From Kryptolebias marmoratus (taxonomy: Eukaryota > Chordata > Actinopteri > Cyprinodontiformes > Rivulidae): a DNA stretch of 64,000 nt. The stretch is taken from positions 13,049,591-13,113,590 of the forward strand of contig NC_051439.1 of assembly GCF_001649575.2 (NCBI RefSeq). Reading direction: 5' to 3'. This document shows, in pieces, positions 33,801 through 45,800 of this stretch. A program made the position numbers and the translations under genes. The notes beneath the pieces were generated by a model. It was given only the letters and a program-made list of their open reading frames with translations, was not told the origin of the DNA and searched no databases. Numbering within the stretch: the first letter of the stretch is position 1; the number at the start of each line of letters is the position of its first letter.

Positions 33801-36800
33801 GTCAGCCTTTAAACAACATGCTTCTGAATCATTTCGACAGCAGAAAGACAATCAATAGGTGCATTCCTGGGCTTGAAACGGTCCCGGAGCTCCCGGAAAG
33901 TTAGGAAACCGCGTTTAGCAACTTTCGTTTCGAGTCTGACGACATCAAAAATGTTACGCTGCCAACAATTAGACAAGTAAATATTTTCAAACTATGTTTA
34001 ACAGGGAGAGATCAGAAAGAGAACAGTAGTAGAAACAACAGGTCAGATTTTCTAGTTTTCTGTGGGTTTATAATCGTAAAAATCCTAAAGATTGGGACAA
34101 TATGGCATTTTCCCCAGCAGTTCAAAGCTCCAGAGCTTCTCTTAAAAAACATGACAGTTTAGTCACATAATATGTAAGACAAATTTTTTAAATAAACCCC
34201 TGAAAGAAAGAAATCTAACTTTTGTGTCATTGTTTAAGCAACACAACATGCAAATATTGTGTTGCAACATGCATGTAAAGAGGCAAAGAGAACCACCGGC
34301 CTTGAGTCTTTATTGTTCCTGTCTCACAGATGAAACCCTACAAGGAAATTTTAATTGTCTTGAAAACTAACATGCAAATAAAATTCTTTTCATGCCAATG
34401 TGTTAGTCAAGATTTCGGTAACCTTCACATTTCAGTGCTATAAATAAACAACAGAGAAAAGCTAAACTGGTCTAATGGTGTTTTCGCTCATCACAAACAT
34501 CAGTATTCGCAGCACAGTTCTTGTTAGGTCCTGTATCATCCCTCTGTTCTGTTGTTTGTCATTTCTGGAGGCTTTTGGTGATGCCCCTGCTGTCCTTCTG
34601 AGCTCGTTTGTACAATTTTGCACGGGCAAGCTTCAGAAATGTTTTTTTTTTTTAACAATTGTTGTGTTATAGCCTGAGAGCAGAAACTGAAAGCCATCTG
34701 CCCTGGCTCACATGCATGGAAATCCATGTCCGCAGATTAAAAAATGTTAAATTAAATTGGGCACAGCATAAACAGCGAGCTGAAGGGTTAGCATAGCTCG
34801 CTACAAGTCTGAGACGAAGCTAGAGGGAGGATGAAATGTATGCCAGCGGGTCTGTGGAGGTTACATCACTGCATCCCTTTCTGCCGGCTGTCGGGTCAGC
34901 AGGAGGTCGACTGTTTTACATAACTGCTCAACCCTTCTCTTTTCCTGTCTTTTCTTGTCGACTCTTCTCCACCTCCTCCTCCTCCTCCCTGTCCGCGTTT
35001 CAGCCTCGATTCTTGCGGGTCTTTCTGCCAACCTGCACCGAACGAATTTCTGCTGATTGGATTTGGCTGGCCCGGCGCACGAAGCAGGCTGCCTGCGCGC
35101 GTCGCAGGCCTTACCGTCGTACCCATTTACATTAAACACGTGCAGAAACGCGACGCGTTAAGCACCCATTTGTGAAATGACTCCCGGTACACAAAAGCAA
35201 TGACGCACAGAGAGTGTAAACATACTCCTCTGCCTTGCCATGGAGGCTCCATCTGTAGGATTTACTGGGATCTGACGGGCAACTCTGATCAAAGCCAACT
35301 GAGCTGTCATGACAGTCAAACATACTCCAACCATAAACATAAATCCAAGCTAAACTTCTAGGAGTTTGGAGGATTATTCTTATAAAAAAAAACCCATCTC
35401 TTACAGAGTTCTGCATCTCAGAAGAAATACAGCTAAAGACAGACAAGAGGGGGAGGTGAGAATAAGAAGAAGAAGAAAAAAAAGCCCGTGTTCAGCAGGT
35501 GTTGGAAAGAAAAAGAGCCAGACGTACATCAGTGTGGGCGTAAGAGAAGGCTGCACATTTTGTTCATTTTTGGACTAGATCTGTCTTCAGGAGAAAATAA
35601 ATGACCTGAAGTCTCAATATGAGTCTTTGTGGCACCAAATGCATTAAATCTAATAAACATTTACATTAATCAGTAACAACTGGCTGCGATTTAAAACCCA
35701 AACACTATATTTATCAGCGGATTTAACTGTCTTTAGTCCTTATCTTAAATACTTTCATCATTACGCCCATAATCATGCAGTCCCAGAGGGAAAAAAAAAA
35801 ATGCAGCTATTTGTCCCTGGAATGCTGTGCTCCCACCTCGAACCACTGAGTCAGAGTGTGTATCCAGGGATGACATTTTGTTTGAACTACAGAGCTATTA
35901 CAGAGAGGAAAGCTTATTCCCTCCACCACACAAAAGGTTATTTATAAGAACAGCTGCACGATCACGAGAAAGACGCCAAAGCTTATATTTCAAACAGAAA
36001 AGTAAACACAAATGAAGTCCAGGTACAACGCCGCAACTTCAGTCACAAAGACTGAGCTGAAGATTTACCAGCTTGTTTAATTTAACCCTCGGCGGCAGGG
36101 ACAAACTTTGAAAAAAAAAAAAAAGGGAAAATGTTAGACTTAAGCCAATGTTGCTTTGTAAAAATAAAATAAAAAAGGGCTACTATGGTGTTCTAGACCA
36201 GCGTCGTTAAGGCTTACAGGAAGTAGATGTTTTTAATCGCCTGCCAAAAGCTGAATAGATGGCGTTTTTGCGTTTGTTTGTCTGTTTCGTTAGCAAAACA
36301 TCTCATGAGCCGGTGGATAAATTTTAATGAAACGTTGAGGAAGTAATCATTATTTGAACCTCAACTGATTAACCTTTGGAGTCAATCACATTCAAGACAG
36401 TCGCTACAGCTTAGCCACCGGAGCAAACACAAAATGGCTCCACTTCAGCACGTACAAGCTCATTTACAACGTCTGACCAAAACGGCTACGGTTTTCTTTA
36501 GAAATGAAATGTATATTGTCATTTATGTCAAGAACCTTTAGCTTTTTTTCCTTTTATACACGTATAAATATTTAACATATGAAGAACAAACACAAGTGTT
36601 GCATATGGTCCTGTGCTAATATTGACCAGATATAGGTTTTAAAGTGATTGCCCCACTCTAACATCCTGTTTGTTCGTCCTAAATGAGTAGTCAGGAAAGT
36701 GTTGACAGAGCTGCGTGACGTTGATCACGATTACAGTCCTCCTGAATCATTCAGTGAGGCTGAGCCGGAGAAGGAGAGAGAGAGAGCGAGAAAGAGAGAA

Positions 36801-39800
36801 TAGAGGCAGAGATGGTGTAATAAAATTAATTTTCACACCATCTGTTGCGCTGTCAGTTTAATAAACACACAGACACCAAGGCACACCTGTTAGTTTTCTC
36901 GTTATCTTCTGCCGCTGTGAGACGTTTCTCACTTTGGGAAGATTTGGAAAAGTCTTTTTTTTTTTTGCAGGAGGCTTTCAGGTTTTTATGAGTCACCGTG
37001 TGCTTAAATAAAGCTGATAACAACTTAATGTTCCTGCAGCCCGTCTGCTCGATTCCTTGAACACATTATCTGATTTCCTGAACTGGGTCACTTACAACTG
37101 TAAATGTGAAGCTCATTTATTGTCCGCGGAAATGTCACGGCAAACACTGATTGCACCGTGTCGTCAGCCGCAGTAAAACCTTTTATGTTGCAACACTTCG
37201 AAAAATGCAGTCATCCTCGGCTAAAAAGCTATTTTAGAAGTCTTTATTAAAAACAAAGCAAAATCATTGTCTAGAACAGGCACACAGAACAATTTTATTA
37301 CTTAAATGATAAAAGGCCAAGCATTGCCTGCCACCGTTCAGGCCAGAATTTAAGACTAAGATCATCTTATGTTAAGAAATGACTAAGTTGTAGTCATCTT
37401 GGTCAAACCCTAAAAGTGATGTCGTGCTATATCATGAGATGTCATGTCAGAGTACGTTTTCTGAATGACTCAGCTACAACCACGTCAAATGTTAGCTCAT
37501 AATCTGTAAAATCAACTGAGTTGCAGACATTTTGTGTTGGTAATATCGCTTGGCTGTGGTGGCCATCTCGAATTAGACAGTTTCTAAAAGTTAAGTTTTA
37601 GATGAACATCCAATGATTAATATTTTAATTAAAATCTGTCCGTTAATTCGTAAGATATTTTGGAAACAGAGACACACGTCTGCCTTCGTTTTTTGATGGT
37701 AGGCGATAATGAGAACAAAACAAGACTGCTCATCATTACCACTCAATATTTAAGATTCAATATTCAGTTCTGAGTGATAATATTCATTGCAATGAATAAT
37801 ACTAAGCATTAACAAGTTCCAAATGATTTTTCTTGTTTAAAAACACCTTAAATGATAAAAAATAAAGCAACAAATAAACAAAAAGGTAAGAACTTGTTAA
37901 AAGATACTGCTGAAATTACGTGGAAATATAAATTTTTTTCCATTTTTCCTTCTTTCTTACACCCTTTGCTCACCTATAATTGCGAATATAAAAGGACAAC
38001 ACAAGTGAAACGCGTACCTGTACTCTTTGCAGCTGCACCACAGCTTGTGAATCGTTCTGGTCAGCTTCCAGGATGAGGTCGGTCAGTTTGTGAATGATGA
38101 CGTCCAGCGGACCCTGGTCCTCCAGAGGCTGGCTGAGGTCCAGCTGAGAAGAGATGAAAAGCAGAGATGAAGGATTACGGTCAAATAAAACTTCCCTAAT
38201 CAGCCATTTATTTGCTACACTTTCACAATCAATCATCCGGTGAAATATATATTTTCCATAAACTGGATTTTTTGATGTAAAATAAGTCACTTTTATGACT
38301 CCTTTGAAAAACCGCTTTGAAAAACCACAATAATTCTTCGTCACGTTGTAAAAGTGAAAATCCGGAGCATAAATTCGACTCTCGCTCAGCAACAATAACT
38401 CATTTCAAAAGCCATTATTGGGCCTTGTCTCTGAAAGCAGGAGGCGGTGAACTGTACAGCAGTAACACAAATCAAAAATCAGTATTTTCCCCACAAACGG
38501 CACGCTGAGTTGACATCACTTTGATACACACGCACAATTAAACGCCTTACTTTCCACAATCTCCTTGACATCTACATATAAATGTTGCTCGAAACTGATA
38601 ACCTGTGCGAGATGATTCATTTCCTTTGCGTACATTGTTTCTGCGTACTCTTGTTAGATCACAAACCACACACTCAAAGATGCACAAAAAGTATTCTGTG
38701 GAAGATGTTATATAGATTTATTTCCTAACAAAACAGCATAAGTAGCTACTTGTTTAGAAATGATAACTGTATACTGGCTGTATCCGCAACACTGAGTAAA
38801 ACGAGAACAAAGCAGCAGCTTTTCAAGGACACGCAATTACTCCACTAAAACATTTGGATGCTGATTTTTTTCCGAGCGTCTTATAAATGAGTGGTGGGTG
38901 GAAAACTTCAGAGTGAATTCTGCAGACATTTGCATTCTCCCATGCTTCGTTTCAGGACTGAAGTGTGCAGGAGAAGGCGGCTGTTACCCTGTTTTCAGTA
39001 CAATCTGTAATTTGTACCGAATCACTGACAAGGCAGTTTAGATAAGAGGCAGTACAAGGGATGAAGCAGAACACCTGCTATTATTATATGCTAGCGTCTA
39101 AAAGAAAATGTGACAGGCCCAGGCTCGTTATATAAAACCACAGCGAGGAAAAAACATCTCCAGAAAACACAGTAAGCTGCAAAACTCATTAATATTTATT
39201 GCTTGAAATCATCTAAGGTAAATGCTTTTTGGAAGTCTCACTAATCTTTTGATTAATGATTATAAAGCAGCCTAAACACAAAGCTACACCATTAAACAGA
39301 GTATTTGTTTTGGACTGCATCATGAGGATTTTCTCCTTTTTGGCATCTTCTATTGTACTGAGTCACACACTATCGCTCAGGCCGGTTCTCCAGTCCTGCT
39401 GAGCTTATTCAACAAACACTGAGGAACACCTAATTAGCATTCCCTTCGAGTTTAACAGTGCAGAAAGACCAAGCGAACAGTGAAAATAGTGGACAAGTAG
39501 TCGAACAAGAGCTTCGAGTTTTAAAAACTTGTGGAAAAACATCCCCATCCACATGCCTAGGAACAAATGATGCAACGTTACAAGAGATAAGAAAGAAATG
39601 TTTGGCTTTGGAAAGCTATATTTCCTTTCATGAACATGTCTGAAAGCCTTTGACAAAGGCTCAGTGTGTGCGCAGACAATCAGAACAAAAGGGTTATGTC
39701 TTTACGCGGGCGGTAGTTTACAGTCATGGCTCACTGGGACATTTTGATTGGCTAACGTGCCGCTTGCTGCGTGACACAACCCCACATTAACTCATTAGCT

Positions 39801-42800
39801 AATCGGCTAACGGCCTGAATAGCCACAAACCAAAAGATAACCGAGCCACACCTGGGCAAATAAATCAGAGATACTACTGTACTTTGTGTGGTGCAGACAG
39901 TGCATCAACTAGGAGCGAATACGGCGTTGTCACACAGGTGGGAATCAATGGAAAGGCTGTAAACCCGTACGGGTTGAGCTGCTTTAGGGTTGAACACAGT
40001 CAAGGCTGGTTAATGATTGTGAGAGGTGTGAGAGATACGTGACTAATTAGAGTACCCTTGGCCAGTCATATGAGCACGAACTGCAAACTTGTTCTGTAAA
40101 AGCTGATTTATACTTAAGCTTCATAGATAGGTTTGTCATTTTATAGGTTTGGAGGTTTAAAGGAAAACAATCTAGGTTAAATAAACAGATTTACAAACTC
40201 AGACACGTTCTTACTTCGGTGAGTTTTTCTGTACCCGACATATTATACAAGTACACCCTGTGCTTAGTACATCAATAAGAAAAACAGAGTATGCTGTTTA
40301 AGTTCAACTGTACGTCCTAACAATATCATCAAGCTACATCTGTGTCGTTTCTGTCGTTGCCTAACATAACACTGTTGGATCTCATTCCTTCTGCCTGTAG
40401 GAACACGCCCAGCAGCGCAAACTAACATGTCAAAACCGGCTGCAAAAACGTACACGAAGTACTGAAGTATCGTCTGCCAAGTATTTCTAGAAATTATACA
40501 AAGCCTGCGTGATCTGACTGTGATTGGATTTGAATCTGGATCTGGTTTAGACTTACTTTTTTTCTTTTGTATAGTGCCCCAAGATGACTTTTGTTGTGAA
40601 CTGGCGCTGTATAAACGAGCTAAATTGAATTAAATTATATGGAAAGGTATACATGATGATGCATAACACAAGTGGAATAAAAATATTTCACAAGCAGCTG
40701 AAGCTTCTGTAGATGAGATTTAAAAAAAGAAACAAAACAAAAAGTTATAATGCAATTTTTAATCAGATATTTAAAATTACCCAATCATCTGTCTGATGAG
40801 GTGACAGTAGTAGATATAAAGTAAAAAAAATCCACATTTAAATTCAAATGGCAAAGCTCAGAAATGATCAAGATATGATGAAAGTCTAGCATTAGAGAGC
40901 CAGACAAGGTTCAGGGTTTCAGCAGTTCTTTAAAAACAAATAAACTCGCAGCCATGCCTTTAACAGCGCCGTTTGTGATGCTTAGAAAAAGTGTCGACAG
41001 TGCAGTGGAGACAAGGCCGCAGCAGCATGAAGTGCTTTTGTTTTCCGTCTAGCTAGCAACGTCAGCGTGATGGGGCCTGCTGGATGGGAATGTCTAACTC
41101 CACCGAGGCATGGCTTTTAATCTCTCGCCTACACAACACAGAGGGCCCGTCCACAGTCTGGCCCCTCGACAAAAACAGAACTCTACAGCGCGGGGGTCAT
41201 CACACAGTGACAATAACACGCCGCAGACAGATTGACCCCGCTTTTAGAGCTCATCCCAAAAGCCAGCAGAAGAGTCACTGATGTTCTGCTAAATGCTGAA
41301 AGCAGAAATGTCAGCTGACGTCTTTGCGCGTCCCCGTGGGACTGAAGGCTAGCGCTGGGCCATGGCGGTGATGGCCAACACAGAAAACATGCCGAATCCT
41401 GGTGGGAGAGGCTAGGTCAGGGCAAATATATTTTCGGCTTTGATGTCGCTTCGCTGTGGGACCAAACTCTTAAAAAAATATGAGCGGATCTGAAGCATAA
41501 AGCGACAAACGAGTTTTCCACGTCGAGTCCACAGAACACGAACCACATGAGAGATTATGCAGATCATCAACCCATCAGGTCTGAGATGTAACATACAGCT
41601 GTATTTTTTTTCTTTGCTGTCAGACAAGCCTAAACAGGCTCTTGCAATAAGATGTGATGAATGATTCATTTTGTACGTTTTTACTGACACCCTAATGTGA
41701 AAGACATTGTGTGTCGAAAGCCGCACCTTATATGGATAACAAGACTTAACATGGGATTAATATGTAGCTTATATGTATGGAAGGTCACGCTGGCAGCTCA
41801 GTAAGCTCAACTAACCTTTAACTTAAACAGAGAAGTAACCAACAGGATTCTATTTACACATATTTTTGCCTAATTATCATTTTGCAAAGCTGCACATTTC
41901 CAATGGTGTCCACAATTTGTCAGTGCCCTTGAGGACTAATTAATACCTTCTGAGGATTTATGTTCTTCAGCTTCCACAAATTCAATAATGGGCGAGATAC
42001 AGCTGCATGCTGGAAATAATAATAATATAATAATAGTGATAACTCAACAACTTTCCTGTGGCAGCCCACTTAAACAATGACCATTTGATGTGACGAGTTC
42101 TCTTCCCCGAGTGAATATTGGCTTCCTCTGGGCCGGGCCTGGCGAGTTAATCTCATCAGCCCTGTGATACAGACCGGCTAATGTACGGAGCACAGAGTGG
42201 ATGGCACTCCCATGAGCTTCGAGGTCAGGATTGATAAGCTGCAACTGTGTGGAGCAAGGAAAGGAAAGGAAAGATTGAGGGGTGAAAAATGGGGACAATG
42301 AGGTGCCAAAGTGGAAACATGCAAAAGTAATCCGAAGAGTCAAACAAAAAGAATCTTCTTTTTCCATCTTAGGGTGTATAGATGGGGTTTTCCCACACCA
42401 GAAATGGAAATACAAAATGAGCTCTATGGAGTCGCCAGATTTAGCAAATCTGCAGATAGTCCACGCACAGTGGCGTCACAACCCCAGCTAGCCCACTGGA
42501 GAATCAAACCCCTTGTGACAAATAAGATCAACAGCAAGAAGAAGAAGAAGAAGAAGAAAGTAATTATCTGTACGTCATGATAGTTTAATCCTGATCTGTG
42601 CAGCTCAACTCACAACTATTTGCCTTATTTCTTAATCTGCCGATTACTCCTTCAGTTAATCAGTAGTTGAGGAGTACAAACAATCCAAAACACACAGACA
42701 GAGTTTACTTTGACTTGTAATCAAGAAAAGCAGCACATGCTTATATCCAAGAAGCTAAAAACCAAATATGAATCAACATTTATCAACAAAATACCTACTG

Positions 42801-45800
42801 TTCAAACAGCTTTTTGAACACTGCTGTCATATCAAAAACTTCTTATTATGACTCCCACAGACAAATAGGCTCATTACTGTGTAATAAGACGGTAAACAAC
42901 GGGAATTAATCATTCATTTTGTCAGGATTCGTTTATCCTTGGAAACCCAGGGTTGAGTTATCACCGAGGTCGGCTAGTCTGTCACTCCGCGGGGACAAGG
43001 TCAGGTTATTAAAACCGTCTGAAAGAGATAAATCTGCAGCCTTTATACCACCAACAACCTTCTTCTGAAGGTTATCCGAACAGCTACGCTCCCGCTGTTT
43101 TTTAAAGGCTAAAACAAACCCAAAATTGGATAAAAGCTAAGTGATTGATCTAGTACCAAAACCTCCTGTTCAAATTTCATGATCTGCCGTTACAACTACT
43201 TCTCGTCTATAAACCCACACCATGATGTATTTGATGTATAGTCTCATACAGTGACATTACAGGAATTTGAGCATAATAAATGGGGGCAAATAAGTTTAAT
43301 GCATTGTAAATGTTGCCATTGAAAGCAAAGCAGCAGTATAAGGTAACGTGTAAAGGCAGCTGGGCTCAAAACAGTGAAACTGGAGGAGACATCTTCATGC
43401 AAAGACTTGTACAACAACGCCTAAGCAAGACAATAGATACTTTTATTCTCATTTCAGTTTAGTGTAGGCACTGATCAACACAGACTGCATCGTAGAATTA
43501 CTTGAGTTCACCCAAAAATACATTAAGCTGTCTCAATTAGGTGCTTTAACCCTGCTAAAGATTTACACAAAGGTACACCTAAAAATTTAAAACCTCATTG
43601 GCGGACAGTCCCACGCCTGTGGGTACCAAGAAGAGTCCGCGAGGATCTGCCGTCTCCCAGGAGGGGCTGAGCGCCCAGTGGGAAACAAAGCCCTGCTTAC
43701 TTTGGGACCATTCCCAGGACTAGGCTCTTTCCAAGTGTGCTGATATTGTCAGCACAGTGAGAGGACAAAAAAAAACCTCAAAGAGAGGGACTGAGAAAAA
43801 AAAAAAAAGATCCTCTAAAAGAAGAAAAGAAACAGTAAAAAACAGCCCACTAATGTCCTTTTAAACTACAGAGAACAGTCACTGACTGATGCTTTTCTGC
43901 ACGTAGCTCAGAGTTTCACAGCAACTATACTGCCGAGTGTTTTGCACTTATTTGGTGTAGTATTCTGAGAAACATCCATAAATTACCTCATGTTTTTAAT
44001 CCTTGATTAACAAAACGTCACCCTCGACTAAAGCTAAATCTTCATTACAAACAGAGCATCACTAATTAAAGCTTATTCCATCTCCAGAGTACATTTAAAT
44101 GCTTATTAGTACTTAAAGGACTCAAATCTTTATTAAAACAATTTCACGCCATGTGCACATTTCTGTGAGCGGACACGACCACCATCACGTTTCTGAAGGA
44201 TTCAACCACACGCGCGCATTTTTACATTCTACCAAATGAATAACCTCGTGTCTTCTGCACATTCTTCTGCTGCATTACTACATTAATAGAGGTGAGAAAA
44301 ACAGCGGTAAAAATAGCGAAAAGACTGACGTTTAGAGACAGAAAATAGCAAGCCTATAAGGCAACTACGTCATGTATGTAGGAGGCTGCAAACCTGGAGA
44401 AATAACGAGGTTAATAACGATACGTCTGTGTTTCCGGCTACTGCTGTCCTTAAATAACCTAACTAAAAGCACGATTATTTTGCCTGACAAATCAAACTGT
44501 TTCCAGCTGAACACTCTGCCCATTTATTGACGTTCTCTCCTCGTGTCAGAAAACACTCAAAAGATTTTAGCGTTAATTAACACAAATAACAAGCGCAGCA
44601 ACAAACTCAACTTCTGCCCTCTTAGACACAACACAGAACAAGACAAAACACGTAGATCTGAAACCCAAATTATATTCTCTGCAGGAAATGTAAACATTTA
44701 GCAACTAAAAGAATGCAGAACTATCTGGTTTAGAGATTAGCAGAAACTTGTGATTCACTTACCTGAACAACTTCTATTCCTCTTTTCCTGAAAAAGAAAG
44801 AAAGAGAGGAAATAACATTAAGTGTCAAACGTTCAGAAGAATAGAAAACTGAAACTCTAAAACAAAGTTAAGTGATGAAACAAATAAGTATGTTTAATCT
44901 AATCCATATTGTAACTTAAATAAAAATGCTATGGAAAATGTTTTTCCATCATTTGCTTTGACTGGATTTCTGTCTTTTACCGAATAAAACTTATTTTACT
45001 CATTATGTAGACTTGGATGTAAGTATTTCGTCTCTAAATTAGAATCTCAAAGAGCTAAAAGGTGTGGCAGCATGAACAGTGAGATGTGTGAGTGGGTATG
45101 TGATGGGGACACGCTCAGCTACTACCACGCTAAATTTTAGCTCCCTATCTGTAAAGCTGGCTGAATTATAGCCATTTTTGTGTTTTCTAAGGTCAGCTGG
45201 CTGTGACCGAGTTGAATTTAAAGATTAATCAGTTGCAGACGTACATCCAGTGATTACTTTCTGAGTTTCGTTAACATTTGTTCACTTATTCAAAAAGGTA
45301 TATTGCTAACGATGCAGACAAACACACAGACACTGGCAGCGGGCGATCATGGAAATATCTGAAAAAGAAACAATCTGTTTGGAAGTTAAAAAAAAAAAAT
45401 TAAAAAATTGAGCTCAGATTTCTGCTCTTTTCTGAGTTCAACCTGTTTTTTTTTGTTCTCCTGAAATCATCCATCACTCTCCACCCCAAATAAAACTGTT
45501 GCAATCCCATGATATGCCCCTTGGATATTTAAATATCGTAGGTGTGTGCTCCTCTTTATCCCCACTGAAAAAGAACCAAATACATACGAAAAAGCTCTTG
45601 CAAAATCCTGGTTGAACTGGCTCGTCTTCTTCAGCTGAGCTGCTCACCAAAAACAACAGGACAAACCTTAATTGGTCAAACAGCTCGCTGCTTGTCGGAG
45701 GAACTTACAGTAGGAACAAAATGACTGCAGTGCTATCGCCGACCCAGCCTGTCCAAACCAGCTGCTTTTGAAATTACAGCCCCATGGTAACAGCAGCGTA

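Larger units (their letters stand above)
33595..38017 (-). other. itpk1 intron 3 (4.4 kb)
   Basis: Contains a CpG-rich island at about 34960-35160, a GA-rich low-complexity tract at 36770-36810, a partial reversed copy of the dispersed repeat near 36310-36450 and a direct copy at 37360-37690. Otherwise AT-rich with no coding signal. Confidence 0.55.
38144..44762 (-). other. itpk1 intron 2 (6.6 kb)
   Basis: The largest intron in the window. It holds a repeat tail at 40556-40640, a GAA microsatellite at 42536-42559 and two GC-richer blocks, 42050-42260 and 43600-43750, that contrast with the AT-rich background. No exon with similarity or proper splice sites was found between coding exons 2 and 3. 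Confidence 0.55.

Noticed and set aside
34836..35139. Overlapping ~100-codon frames on both strands at the intronic CpG island
   Set aside because: GC-rich sequence has few stop codons; neither protein resembles a known family. Only the possible short start exon was kept as a finding.
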